A stretch of 64,000 bases of DNA. Source: Hydrangea macrophylla. Its lineage: Eukaryota > Streptophyta > Magnoliopsida > Cornales > Hydrangeaceae. The stretch covers positions 51,376,850 through 51,440,849 of the forward strand of contig CM066991.1 in assembly GCA_033977485.1 (NCBI GenBank). The letters are read 5' to 3'. Of the stretch, positions 21,421-33,217 are shown piece by piece (position 1 is the first letter of the stretch; every line of letters starts with the position of its first letter). The position numbers and the translations under genes were made by a program. The notes beneath the pieces are model-generated. The model did not search any database. It saw nothing but the letters and a program-made list of their open reading frames with translations, and had not been told where the DNA came from.

Positions 21421-22536
21421 AGGAGAGCTTACAAAGGGTGGTGTTGTGATGATGTTTGGAATAGCTGCTTGTTGAAACCGAACGGATGTTTAAGATGAAT
21501 AAGTAGATCGCAAGGATGCTCCACTTGAGATCAAGTCGAATCGAGTCCAGTCTATTTTATGTTTTAGAGAAGTCAAATTGAGTCCAGCCTATTTTATGTT
21601 TTAGAGTCTTTGAAGTTAAGTCTTGTTGTCAAGTCTATCTATTATCAAGTTGTCTTGAGTCTACATCGAGTACTGTAATCATTCTCTTTCTAAGTAACAA
21701 AATGAAATTTTCATTTAATGCGCCTACTCATGAATGAATGAATCTTTAAGCTAAAAGTGTCATTTCTCTGATGATTGTGAAAAATACTCTGTTGATAATT
21801 TTTTACATTGAAAAGAATCCTAAAAGGATCAAAGTTGATTTTGCGTTGACACCGAAGAAAGCTAAGAATTGATTAGTCTTACTTTAAGAATCTTGAGATG
21901 CTTTTGCTTAAATCTTAAAAAGATGTGCTTGATAGTAAGTCGTGACCAGCGGAAATCCGTGATCTTCCCATTCCAAAATCTTGAGCCCAGAAAAATGAGC
22001 CATGCAAATTGTCTAAACTACAGGCCATGTACACTTTTTCCTTGATGGTAGCTAAACATTTCAAATGAACTACTTCCCTAAAATAGAAGCTCGCTAGGAT
22101 GAAAACCCGAAAGGGCGCCTAGGCAAAAGTTAAAGCACAAAAGAAAAAAAATAGAAAAGAAAATTTTGCATGTTGTTTTCAAGAACTTGATCCTAGCCAG
22201 TCAAAACTTTGGAGAGAAAAGAAAAGAAAGAAGATAAGAAGAAAAAAAGAGAATGTAGAAGATTGAGAAATCGGAAAAATGAATTGTCCAAAAGCTTTGA
22301 ATTAAAATCTCTTTGATTAAGCTCAAAAATTGAAGGGCTAATCCTGCTCTATATATGATATATGATGAGAGATGTAAAATTGGCAGGCTAAAGAAAAGGT
22401 GAAAAGAATCAACCATCAAAAACAAAAAGAAAGAAAGAAGAAAAGAAAAAGCAAAACGGAGAGGTAGTTCAATTTCTTTCTAGTCTACCACCAGTGACCT
22501 GCTTCAAAAAAAATCTGTCTGATGACATGGCTTGAA

Positions 22537-22586
22537 AATCCCCCCCCCCCCCCCCCCCCCCCCTCCCCCCCCCCCCCCCCCCCCCA
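22537..22586. repeat. Poly-C tract of about 49 bases with one T
   Basis: A long C run interrupted by a single T. Length is probably unreliable because such tracts are prone to sequencing and assembly error. Confidence 0.9.
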
Positions 22587-22639
22587 ATTCTTGAAATCCT
22601 TGCTCTTTCAAAACCTCCAGCCTTCAAGGAACTACGCTT

Positions 22640-22785
22640 GACCTGATTCCCACTTGGGGATACGTAGGCAACCTACTCAGTTCAATCACTGCTCCTGAAA
22701 AACTCAAGCTATACTTCAAATACCTTCCTTCAAACCTTGGCTGAACTACTTTGGACCTGATTCCCACTTGGGAATAAGTAGGCGA
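22640..22785 (+). repeat. Two copies of CCTGATTCCCACTTGGG motif
   Basis: GACCTGATTCCCACTTGGGG followed by ATACGTAGGCAACC at 22640-22673, and a variant at 22754-22785. Same motif, reverse strand, twice in A at about 1553-1685. The spacing is about 115 bp here and about 95 bp in A. Confidence 0.8.
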
Positions 22786-22823
22786 GCTTCCCTGGCTCTC
22801 TGTCCTTGAACCTTGCAAACTAG

Positions 22824-22942
22824 GGGCAAACTTTCAAAAGTTTGCCCAAGAGCCTCAAGATATCACTACCACACTAGGGTCAAACTGCGTTTGCCCAAAC
22901 TTCCATTTATCCCCCATCAACTAGGGGCAAACATCGTTTGCC
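22824..22942 (+). repeat. Three PPT-like hairpins in element B
   Basis: GGGCAAAC ... GTTTGCCC at 22824-22847 (8-base arms, 8-base loop), a variant at 22878-22896, and GGGGCAAACATCGTTTGCC at 22924-22942. Preceded by CTA, giving CTAGGGGCAAAC, very close to the real PPT at 25626-25639. Confidence 0.82.
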
Positions 22943-24194
22943 TGTACCCCCTTTCACATTATAAGTGAATCTTGAGCCATCAAGTATATCTTTGAAAACA
23001 TTTGAAATGAATCATCTTTTATTCTATAAGCTAAGGCACTAATTCGAAGCAAATTTTAGCGAGCATTACTTGCAAGAATTACATCCAGAAAGACTACAAA
23101 CCCAATGCATTACTTTATCAGCTGAGTATTATCATACTAAGATGAGAAGTGTACTTAAAAAGCAAAGAGATACGTTAGACATGACAAATGCGCATTATGT
23201 CATGGCAAATTGAGTTAGTTCCTCCAAACTTCTATTTCAGTGTCAAGAGTGTTATCTTACTGTGTTAATGTCTGTCGTGGTCAAGTCAGTCATCGTCTAG
23301 TCTATAGTGTGTGGGTCCAGAGTGATCTACAATAAATTTTCAAAACTTTAGGAGCGTATAAAGGTGGATATGAGCAGAAGTTCCTAATATTGTTATGGCA
23401 TCAATTAACCATAGTCAAGATGAAGTGTAGAGTGGTTGATGGAAAACAAAATTCATTTAGAAAAATGTTAATCAAAAGATCGACCTTGGATGTTGAGTTG
23501 AGCCGTTGTTAAAACAAGATCAGTGTGCCTTGCATGAATATTTGCTAAAATTGATTGAAGATTTATGAAGTACGTCAAAGTAATGCCAAAATCATCAAGT
23601 CTTTTGAGTTCCTATCAAATGTGAATCAGAATAAGCTTTGTTTTAAACCCGTAATCGTCTGATCTTGATGTATAAACCTTAAGAGTGTTTAAAACTTGTT
23701 GGAATTGATCTAAAGGACCCGTGGGAATTTGAATCTTGGTTTAAAATCATTAAGAGTTAATGAAAAGTCCCCAAACATGAAGTATCGAGGATACTGTAGC
23801 TTGAAAATAGCTGAGAAATGATAATTTATAGCGAACTCTCGTTGTTTTGGGTTGATTATGTGCCATCCTGGAACGTGGACACTTGGGTTTGTAGTCTTTC
23901 AAGAATTACATCCAGCAAGGATTTGCAGAAGATGAATCAGAATGCAGAATCTTCAAACCGTGATCAAGAAGTTTAGGGTCAGAATAAACCCGATGTATTT
24001 GCAAGAATGTTTTAGCTGGTCAAAGCACTGATATAAGTCTCAAATTGAATAACAGCGCCTCTAGAATAGAAACCTTTTACTCGTATCTCAGAATCCTAGA
24101 ATCTCACCAGTAGAGAACTTTCAGATATCGTCAGAATTACCTCCAGAGGAAGGATATATCTCAGGCTCATATATCAAAATTACCTCTAGAGGAA

Positions 24195-25025
24195 GGGTAT
24201 ACTTCAGAAAGTCATCGTAAGGAGACGCCCTTTACTTCACAAAGTCATCATAAGGAGATGCCATTTACTTCAGAAAGTCGTCATAAGGAGACGCCCTCTA
24301 CTTTAGAAATTCATCAAAAGAAGATGCCTTCTCCTTCATAAAGTCATCATAAGGAGATGCCTTCTACTTCAGAAAGTCGTCGTATTGAGATGCTCTCTAC
24401 TTTACAAAGTCATTGTAAGGAGATGCCTTCTACTTTAGAAAGTCGTCGTATGGAGATGCCCTCTACTTTAGAAAGTCGTCATAAGGAGACACCCTCTACT
24501 TCACAAAGTCATCATAAGGAGATGCCCTTTACTTCAGAAAGTCATTGTAAGGAGATGCCCTCTACTTCAAAAAGTCATCGTATGGAGATGCCCTCTACCT
24601 TTGAAAGTTGTCGTATGGAGATGCCCTCTACCTTTAAAAGACATCGTATGGAGATTGCATCTACATCAAAAAGTAATCATAAGGAGATGCCTTCTACATC
24701 AGAAAGTCGTCATAAGGAGACACCCTCTACAAAGTCATCGTAAGGAGATGCCATCTGCTTTAGAAAGTCATCGCATGGAGAAGCCCTCGACATCAGAAAG
24801 TCATTGTAAGGAGACGCACTTTATTGCACAAAATCATCATAAGGAGATTCCCTCAACATTTGAAAACCATCATATGGATGCACTTTCTACATTTGAAAGT
24901 CATCGTTTAGAGATGCCCTGTACTTCTAACTGTGATTATAATAATACACCTTCTACTTTTGAAAGTGTCATTGGAAGACGCCCTCAACATTTGAAGTCAT
25001 CAAAAGGAGATGACCTCTGCATTTG
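24195..25025 (+). repeat. 33-bp tandem array, about 24 copies
   Basis: Unit close to GAAAGTCGTCGTATGGAGAT + GCCCTCTACTTTA. Because 33 is a multiple of three, long open frames arise (24357-24743 and 24601-25026, repeating an 11-residue unit such as MPSTLESRRME), but these run without a recognisable start context or flanking domain. Located between the conserved noncoding region and the PPT of B. Confidence 0.92.
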
Positions 25026-25625
25026 AGAATCATAACCGAAATGATAAAAGAAAATCCTTCAGTCTCAGCCTCTGCTTATCGTCAAAGACGAACTCTCAGT
25101 CTCAGTTTCAGCTTATTGTCGAAGATAATCACACAGTCTTTGTAGATTATCCAAAGAATACAGATACCCTCTACTTCATATAAAGATCATGAAAGCATCA
25201 TAAAATTTTTTGCCGTCTGTGAGAGAGAGTCTTCTCATTCTTTTCATTAGATTTAGCATCTGGAACTGTTGGGGACAATTCTTCCAGCACTTCCACATTC
25301 ACGTTTTCTTACTGCATTAGCATCCTAGGATAGGAACATTTCACCTATATTATTGTTTGTGTATTGTCCATTTTCTAACGTGCTTGAACTATGCCCTGGT
25401 TTGATTCCTAAAAAGGATACGTTGGTAGCTCTAGCGGAGCATGATTAGCTGCAACTTCGATTTAGCAGCCTCTACTTAGCATTGCATTGCATTCTTGCTT
25501 TTGTAATTTCTTATTTTTTTAGATTTTGAATTTCTTGATTTTGCGGATTTTTGTTTTTCCTAAAACCTCTCAGTATGTTTTGCGGATTTCACTTGCAATT
25601 TACGTTGTTCGCAATAAGTTTTACT

Positions 25626-25639
25626 AAAGAGGGGCAAAC
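25626..25639 (+). other. Polypurine tract of element B
   Basis: AAAGAGGGGCAAAC directly before the 3' LTR start TGTAGACACCC at 25640. Primes plus-strand DNA synthesis in this element type. Confidence 0.85.
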
Positions 25640-28368
25640 TGTAGACACCCAATTTTGACTACGCTGATAGGATTTAGGGTGGACAATGTCTTGAAGGATT
25701 TGATGATGAAAAGTACCCTGTTGAAGGTACTGGATTCCACACAATCAAAAGATTGAACTTTGGAAACTGACTTCAAGCTCAAAAAGCCCTTTTCCATGCA
25801 TAAATCCTAGTTTTGTCAAAATCATCTCTTAGAATTCATATTCACTCAACATCATATGAACATGAAGTTTCCTAAATACAGTATTCTAGTTATCTAGAGA
25901 TTCAATTTTAAAGAAAAGTTTGAAACCAATGTGCATTCAAAATCAATTTTGAAAAAGAAGTCGTTCAATTTCAAAAGACGACAAAAGTTTCAGAGGACTT
26001 CTAGACTACAATAGGACTTCAATTCTCATTTCAAAACATCTTGGAATATTTTTATACTGAAACTCAACTCGATAGCATTCGCACGGTACATAAATGGATG
26101 ATTTCAGACACCAAAAAAATATTTTTACAAAAATTTGGAAAAGCAGTGCACAAGAAACTTGAAACAGGGCTTGTGGGTAACCAGAGGAACAAGAAAACCA
26201 AGTGGTGATTTTGGGTAAGGGGGTGGCGGGTCCAACCTAAACTGCCACCTACATGTGGTGTTCTCCATCGCGATTTTCTTATTCTAAACCCTTCTAGAGA
26301 ATATACAAGAGGAAAGGAGAGAATAGAAGTGGATATACTTACAAGATATATAAGCATATCTTTGAATCTAAGAGAAAATTCTAGAGAGAGAATTATGAAT
26401 TGAAGTTTTCTAAAGTAATCTTAGGCTAATTAGATCACAATTTTGATATTATTTGCCTCCCTCAACTTCCATGGATGAATGCTTGAAGAACTTGAAGAAT
26501 ACTTGAAGAAGAAGATCCTTCAAATCAACTTTGATTGCATAATTGAGAATCCTCCAAGACGTAGACATTACAATTCATCTCTAATTCCTACTTTTGTACA
26601 TAGATCTATAAGGTTTCTATCTAGTTTAGTTTTGTTGCTTTGTTAGGACACTTATCCTCTTCCTCTCTTGTTCTTCACACACTCACAATGCTACATCCAA
26701 ATCCTTTTTGATTTTGTTGATAATTCATAATTAGAGATTGAATTTTACGTTGATTTCATTTTTCTTTTTAGTTTAGATCCATGCATATAAGATCATATAT
26801 ATGTATCTATTTTGAATTCTATGATGGTTTGGAAGTATGATCTATAAGAAGGATGATTCCTATGTTCATACCTATCTCTTGATTATTCCTATTACCTAGA
26901 ATTCCTATTGAACTTCATCTGTAATAGGATATTTGTTAGTCCGATGATCTATGATCTATAGTTCTTCATAGAACTTGAGGGCTAAATTGATTGGGAATCA
27001 TGATAATTAAGTTGGTCTATGAGTTTGATCTCTCTAATAAGCTTCAACCATCATCTAAGATGTTTTTCTCACACTTTAAAATGAATTAGATAAAATTTAC
27101 CAAATCAGATTGGTTTTGTCCGTAAGATTTGGTCAATCAAAACCCATCGTTTGATGGATTTCAAATTTTCTGGATGAACTTTGATGAATTAGCTTTCATT
27201 TGATCCGTTTTATGAATCCTTAGAGTCCATATGCTATTTTTAGAAATTGTTCAGAAATCGGTTGACAGATTTGAACATAGTCTCTTTGTGCTTGAATTTT
27301 AGAAACTCTATGATAGTCATCACTGATCCACTTTTGGGGATGATTCCTAACTCATGTATCTATATGCCGATGTAAAATCGTGAGCATACGATCGAGTTAA
27401 GATAGTTTTCTAAGCGTTTGAAGTTGATACAATCATGATTATGTATACAAAATGGTCATACCTTGATCACTCAACAATAATTGATGAATAAAACTTGATT
27501 TAGAAATCATCTAGTTTAAATAGATGAGAGATTAAAAGCTTAGATTAACTTAATTAACATGATTCATGAATTTCTATTATGTCTTGCATTCCTTTGTCAA
27601 ATGATACCAAATTTCCAGATTAACAGAGTCTGTTTAAAACGACTTTTTCAGAGACCTTAAGATCATTATATATCCATGGGATTATTTTTTTCATAAACTA
27701 CAATGAAATAACTTTCTTTTGACACCAAATAGAGGATTTTTGTAGAATTAATTATGATTTTTACAAGAATAGTGGACAGTCCTGATCCATTGTCCCCAAA
27801 ACTCTTATTTCTCAAACTTCAAAAATGGTAATGAGGTCCTACTTTTTGGATAAGTTCCCTAAGACATGTATCTATCTTCCTGTAAAAGGGCTTTAACCCA
27901 GTTTATGTTTAAGATAACTTTTGATAGGATTCATTAGAGGTTGCTGAATCTAAAAATTTGATTGATGACATCTTCTTCTTGTTTTTCATGCATATCATTT
28001 GTTTGCATGTGTTTTGCAATGCTTGGGTATTCCTTGGTGTCTTAGTGCAGAGAATTGAATGCCGTAGATCTGGACTTCAATTTACAGATTTGCCTCGTCT
28101 ACGTGTGGCTTTAGTCATGCTCGGGCTCCTTCCCCTCTTGTACCAAGACCCCCGAACCTAGTTTCTGGTAATGAAGGGCAAGTAACCATATTCAATTTTG
28201 GCTAAGTTAAACTTGGGTTTCCTAATTCCTGATAAAAATTGGATGGCGACTATTTGTCTCTAGGACCGCGTGAGGAAGTTCTAGTTCCTTGAAGTGTGCT
28301 CCTTGGATCCATCCCGGGACACTGTCGAGGAACGCCTGGAGCCCCTTTTTTGCATTTCCCGGTCCATA
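25640..28368 (+). repeat. 3' LTR of element B (2.73 kb)
   Basis: Starts TGTAGACACCC, ends TTCCCGGTCCATA. Pairs with 13667-16360 and keeps about 700 bp (27075-27785) missing from that copy, so it is the better guide to the original LTR there. No supported ORF. Confidence 0.9.
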
Positions 28369-28540
28369 GTTAATAGTTATGAAAGGTATATGTATAGTTC
28401 TACTAATAATATCCTTTTCTTTATTCCAACCCATTTCATTGGTTACTCACGTCTTGTAATACAAAGACTGACAATAGTACTCTTGAATTAAGAATAGACT
28501 CGATAGTTCCACTCTATAGATACACCAATATTCTGTCCAT

Positions 28541-28740
28541 CGCTTTTAAGGGCGTAACCGCCACACTGTGTATTATAGACACCAAGTCAGTCAATCCCCC
28601 TGCTTTTAAAGACATAACTGCCACACTGCATGTTAGGGATATATTGTTTAAAAAATGGTATATCAATCTCTTGCCACGACTTAGCAACTTCTACCAAAGA
28701 TCCCCACCCATTGCTTTTAAGGACATAACTGCCCACTACT
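28541..28740. repeat. Three copies of GCTTTTAAGGACATAACTGCC-type repeat in LTR D
   Basis: At about 28541, 28600 and 28711, with variable spacers. About 260 bp from the conserved block once B is removed, the same relative place as the arrays in C, I and E. Confidence 0.75.
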
Positions 28741-29062
28741 TTTATGGACCTATGACCAAGTGTCCACCCAGGATCAATTCCCAAAACTTATCAAACCTAC
28801 CTCAGTTCCGAAGTAACATCGACACATGACAACTCCCATTATATTCTGTCTACTGAGTGAAATGAAATGGATACCAAACTGATTCTAGACTACCACGTCA
28901 CAACACATTATGAACGTTCTCACCTTACTCTTAATCATGTCTCATTATCGCATCGCAGTATTCTTTACTCAAACAATAACGTATAATTAAGGTATGAAAT
29001 CATAAGTAAATGACTAAGCAGTTAACTTCATATATAAATAGAGATATCCCAAATCTATAAGT

Positions 29063-29235
29063 ACCAATCGATTGAAGTCATTTTCAAGAGAGTGGGAAAG
29101 TTGCTTTCGATGGTTTTGATCGATTGAAGGTAGTTCAATCGATTGAGGAAATAGTAAGTTTGATTGATTGAAAAATCTTCAATCGATTGAGAATAGTTGA
29201 GTTCAATCGATTGAAACATGTTCAATCGATTGGAA
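29063..29235. repeat. Cluster of palindromic TTCAATCGATTGAA motifs in LTR D
   Basis: At least seven copies of CAATCGATTG or one-base variants, spaced about 15-30 bp. Each is self-complementary. A second, more degraded cluster is at 29670-29842 (TCAATCGATCGAA, TTCAATTGATTGA and similar). Confidence 0.85.
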
Positions 29236-29349
29236 GTCGTCTTCTCCAGAAATTGGGCAGTGGTCCCCAGAATACACCAATGCTACCGCATGAGTTTTGA
29301 GCACACCAAATCAATTAAGGGTGCGTTTGGTTTAAATTCTTGGAGCTTG

Positions 29350-29610
29350 GTCTTCAATGGAAACTCCTTCTCTTGCTCTCTCCTTCTCCTCTATCTCCTT
29401 TGTCTCCTCTTTGTCCCTTTCTATCTTTCTCTTCTTATTATTCTTCTTCTCTACTATTACCTCTCTCTCTCTCTCTCTCCCACACATAGATTGTATATGT
29501 ATAGTGTGTATGTGTGTGTATATATGTATATGTATAATACTTTCTCTCTATAAACTCTCTCTAAACTACCAAACACACCAACACACACAAGCACACCATA
29601 TATATATAGA
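29350..29610. repeat. CT-rich and GT/AT-rich simple sequence in LTR D
   Basis: CTCTC stretches, then TGTGTGTATATATG and ATATATATATAG near 29598-29609. Three overlapping ORFs here are low-complexity translations. The last string, read on the minus strand, could be a TATA box for D. Confidence 0.75.
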
Positions 29611-29669
29611 TTGACAGTACAAGGTAGATGCATAGGTACAATTCTAGGAATAAAGATCTTAAAATGTTT

Positions 29670-29842
29670 GGTCAATCGATCGAAACGAGTTCGATCAATT
29701 GAGAACAAGTCGGTCAACTTCAATTGATTGATAAAGGCTTAATTGATTGGGAAGGGGGACTATGTCATAAATTATGTCAACAAGGTTTCAAGTGATTGAA
29801 GTTAGTTTAATCAATTGAAATAAGTTCAATCAATCGGGAATG
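29670..29842. repeat. Second cluster of ATCGAT-type palindromes in LTR D
   Basis: Five to six degraded copies such as GTCAATCGATCGAAACG, TTCAATTGATTG and TTCAATCAATCGGG. On the minus strand the cluster is upstream of the possible TATA box near 29600. Confidence 0.75.
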
Positions 29843-29918
29843 AAATTTCAAGTATTGTAAGGACAACTATACAAAATCTTATTTATTACATATACATACA
29901 AAAATATAGGGTATTACA

Positions 29919-30504
29919 TTGATTGTCCACAAAATCATAAATAAACTAGCAGAAGCACTAAAATTTAAACCCTTACATAAAGATTATCTATTACAGACCA
30001 AGGTTCAAAACATCATTGTCTTAGCCACTAAGGACAATACATAATACAAAATAAAACTAGAGAGTTTGGGGGTTACAAAAGACATAAAACCATAAAGTTT
30101 CCTAACTAGCGTATTAATATCCATCTTCTCCTGGGTTCTCTTCTCCATACTCCACGGTACTTGCAAAACCACACTCAGGGTATAAAACATCGACAGCTTG
30201 CAAAAGCTGAGTGAATACAAAAGTTCACAATAATACTAGTATAAGTGGTAAAATGATTTCGAAAACTCTTTTTTGAAAACACCTTTTAGGATCAATTCAT
30301 TTTTCCAAAGAATTACATTTTAAGGGATCTATTCGTATACAACATGAAGAATGCACAATGCATAGCTAGTTAACACTCTAGACTTGACTTATGGATTTTG
30401 GATCCATTTGACATACTCATCTCTCAATGTTGACATAACAATCTTTTATTTAAACTCACTGATAGGGAGAGAACAAGTCCTAATTACATGCCTTAATTAA
30501 CATT
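29919..30504 (-). repeat. LTR fragment F (Tekay-type)
   Basis: Begins GATTGTCCAC, matching LTR C from about 10237 and LTR I from about 41574, so about 77 bp of its inner end is missing where D abuts. Contains a degraded conserved block (ACAGCTTGCAAAAGCTGAGT near 30195). Ends where H starts. No ORF of note. Confidence 0.65.
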
Positions 30505-31738
30505 TGTTAGCCATTTTTATCCTGTTTTTGTGTATGTTTACTTCATTTTCTATTTTCTGTCAGGATTTGGAGAAAAGTAAGGATTCTAGGCTAAATGGGG
30601 TGAAAAAGAAGAAGAAAAGAAGATGAAAAAGTTACATCGCACGCGCGACCCACTCCCACGACAATCCCGAAATCACTCGCGTGACCTCCCAATTACGCGC
30701 TCGTGCGGCCCGCTCGCGCAGCCTATGCAAAAACCAAAGTTGCATATTTCAATGCACTGAAGATTCGTACGTGAACGAAACTACCTAATTACGTCTAGAC
30801 TGTAAAATATAGCAGTTTCAGTGTGAATAGGTTTAGAAAAGTCTCTAAACTTGCTCCAAATATATATATATATCTTATTATAAATCAATTATAGAGGGAG
30901 ACATTAATATACACAACATTATACAACTAAACTTCAGCCATTGAAGAGATGAAAGCAAGGAGTAGAAGAAGAAGACCAAGAATTTTCATGGCCCCCTCCA
31001 TCAACCTCTTGCCAATCATCGCTTCTATAACTAAACCTAGATCTAGGGTTTCAGTGAAACCCTAGCCAAGTAATAGGGTTTTATTTATGTTTTTCTTTTA
31101 GTTTTATTATGTATGGATAATGATCACATGTTTAGAGGATTTTTATAATAAAATCATACTTCTATTGATTAAATCATTGCTTTCGAAATCTGTTCTTGTC
31201 TTAGATCTATTTTGAATGTGATGTGCTCAATGATCTATACTTGCTGTGCTTGTATGGATTATTTACATGTAATGGTGCTTTAGTGAATTGTGATATCAAG
31301 TATCCGAATAGTTCATGCCTAGGTAAGATGGATTGTGTTGCAACCCTAGTTTAGTGTAAGACAATTTGTTAATTATGTTGGTGCTTGAATCGTAGTTATC
31401 TTCTTGACGGAGGAATTGGGCTTGTAGCTATAATTCCCTATTATCATCCAACTTAATCAGATAATTGAATTCATAAATATTCCTATTGTGAAGCTAGTGG
31501 TGGATTTGCAATCCTAGGTTCCTTTAAACATATTTATAAAAGCAATTTAAATCACTTTCATAGTTTAGAATTAATTTCATTAGTTTCATTAGTTTAACTA
31601 AAATTCAAATCAAAATCTCGTTTTCTTAATTAATTAGATTTAGGTTTTAAAATTAAAAGCTGTAGTAATTCAATCTATCTGGGTTCGACCTTTACTTTCA
31701 CTACTATAAATCTTTAGAAAAGTAAAGTATACATAATG
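30505..31738 (+). repeat. LTR-like element H (Athila-like), about 1.23 kb
   Basis: Starts TGTTAGCCATTTTTATCCTG. The end region, TGGGTTCGACCTTTACTTTC + ACTACTATAAATC, resembles the 3' part of Athila-type LTRs. Bases about 31420-31735 match 61740-61430 in reverse orientation. A TATATATATATAT string at about 30860-30875 could be the promoter. The right end is cut by copia LTR1, so the terminal bases and PBS are not visible. Lineage is an inference. Confidence 0.55.
30636..30723. repeat. CGCGCGACC-rich cluster in H
   Basis: ACGCGCGACCCACTC, ACTCGCGTGACC and GCCCGCTCGCGCA, a degraded version of the cluster in solo LTR E (19070-19163). Confidence 0.7.
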
Positions 31739-32734
31739 CTCTCAAATCAATTAATTGGACAATGGAATATCATAATGCATTTATGCATGTTAGTTCATGA
31801 GATGAATATTAGACTGGAATCCTCAAACAACATTGTATGTGGTCCATTTGTGTATGTGATTACACACGTGAGATATGAATCACAAATCCTTGTTGTTACA
31901 AATAGGGCACAATAGATGATAAGTCTGGATAACTTATCAGGTATACACTGTAGCACTATTAACGTCTACGGGGTAGAATGATGAATCTCATTCATAAGAG
32001 TCTTTGACTCTTGGTTAATATGCTAGTACACTCGGTGCATTGACGGACCTGAGTTATACCTATTGACACCTAAACGCTGTCACCGTCAATAGGAACTCAA
32101 AACTTGTATAGGGATACATGTCCTCAATCCTGAGACAGTTATGGACGCAAGTTGTATGCTTGGTTGCTTTGACTTACCAATCAGTGAGGTCTTGCAAGAT
32201 CAACACCTGGGTATCTTGGGTAATCAAATATGCAACGTTTGGAACATATATTGTCAAGATGGAATTCTACCCTCTTCAATAAAACGAAGAGTAAGTATTC
32301 CCTCGAGAATGTCACTAGGTGTGATTACTGAGAGCTGGCCAGCCTTGTCAACAAAGTGTTATTATTGACATGTTTAGTAATCCAAGAGTAGTGAATGATA
32401 CTTGAGGAATCTAAGATGTACTATCTATTGGGTCGACAGTATCTTAAGACATACATCCCAATGATAGATACGAATACTGCCTGGTAGAGGGACATCGGTA
32501 TCATATTATACAATTCTAGCAATCACTTATGTATGTGTGATTATGTACTTATGCACTGGAGTGCAATTATCATTTTGTAGTGGCATTAATGATAATTGAT
32601 TAATTATTGATTCCTTAGTCAAGTGTACTGACTAGATGGAATAATAATTAATCGGAGCCAGTAATTAAGAAACTAGGAGGTCCCACTCTTAGCTCCGCTA
32701 GAATGCTTGGAAAGGAAAATGAGAATGTTGTCAA

Positions 32735-32820
32735 GACTGGTTCGATCGATCAAAGTTGTTATCGATCGATTAAAGTCTAGACAGGTTCGATCGATCGTAG
32801 TCACTTCGATCGATTGAAAG
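32735..32820. repeat. Palindromic TCGATCGA motifs upstream of TATA, LTR1
   Basis: Four copies of TTCGATCGATCGAA-type palindromes, some with single changes, ending about 20 bp before the TATA-like box at 32841. LTR2 (39266-39345) and LTR3 (54703-54797) have the same cluster. Confidence 0.88.
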
Positions 32821-32840
32821 TAAGGTCGGTTCTGGGAATC

Positions 32841-32850
32841 TTTAAATAGG
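32841..32850 (+). promoter_or_regulatory. Probable TATA box, LTR1 (weakened)
   Basis: TTTAAATAGG where LTR2 and LTR3 have CTATAAATAGG; an A-to-T change in this copy. Confidence 0.6.
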
Positions 32851-33205
32851 GCAGCAACGTCCAGAAAAGTTAGTTTGTCATTTTTAACATACCAGTTGCT
32901 GCAGAACTTGTTTGGAGTTCCCAAACCTTCCCTATTCTCACTATTTGGGTTCCCACCAACCCTAGCCACTCAGGGAGCATTCAAGGAGACATAAGGGTGA
33001 AGATCTCATAGATGTTGCTGCTGCACATAGAAGGAGAAGGACTAAATCAGAATTGGGTTCAAGACCATAAGGTAACGCACCTGTCCCCTCTCCTGTACGC
33101 ATCTATAGAGTTAATGAGTAGTAGATCCAGGCAACCAATAAAAGTTTTGAACTTTATTTTTCCGCTGCGCGTTTAAATAAATTTTAAACCTGTTTTTCTT
33201 ACAAT

Positions 33206-33217
33206 TGGTATCAGAGC
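33206..33217 (+). other. Primer binding site, first copia internal region (tRNA-iMet)
   Basis: TGGTATCAGAGC, two bases after LTR1. Confidence 0.93.

Larger units (their letters stand above)
21460..23300 (+). other. Conserved noncoding region of element B
   Basis: Colinear with 2800-800 (minus) of element A, including the stretch around AAGAATCCTaAAAGG(A/T) and ACTTTAAGAATCTTGAGATGC. No ORF in it is supported; 22201-22425 and 22624-22818 on the minus strand are chance frames. Contains the CCTAGGC block (22090-22131), a poly-C tract, two CCTGATTCCCACTTGGG motifs and PPT-like hairpins. Confidence 0.75.
13667..28368 (+). mobile_element. Element B: decayed Tat/Ogre-like Ty3/gypsy element with both LTRs
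   Basis: 5' LTR 13667-16360, PBS 16364-16381, internal region, PPT 25626-25639, 3' LTR 25640-28368, flanked by GTTAC/GTTAA. Only a frameshifted C-terminal gag fragment remains; no pol is seen. Noncoding blocks are colinear with element A. It carries solo LTR E (17427-20314) in its 5' internal region. Its LTRs differ by many substitutions and several large indels, so it is old. Confidence 0.88.
28369..29918 (-). repeat. LTR D, outer part (Tekay-type, U3 side)
   Basis: Continuation of D after B; the first five bases (GTTAA) are the right target duplication of B. The minus strand starts TGTAATACCCTATA at 29918, like LTR I (TGTAATACCCGC). The distance from that start to the conserved block at 13573, with B removed, is about 1.64 kb, against about 1.56 kb in I. 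Contains an own tandem repeat (28541-28740), CT/GT-rich DNA (29350-29610) and two clusters of CAATCGATTG motifs. Confidence 0.82.
31739..33203 (+). repeat. Copia LTR1 of complex G (5' tip missing)
   Basis: Aligns with LTR2 and LTR3 from about CAAATCAATTAATTGGACAATGG; the opening TGTTGGGAATATG seen in the others is lost or unrecognisable next to H. Ends TTTCTTACA at 33203 before the PBS. Confidence 0.85.

Noticed and set aside
24357..25026. Repeat protein of 11-residue units
   Set aside because: No start context, no flanking domain and two overlapping frames equally open; kept as a tandem repeat, with a note in findings.
29218..29723. Three overlapping ORFs with possible membrane segments
   Set aside because: CT- and GT-rich simple sequence inside LTR D.
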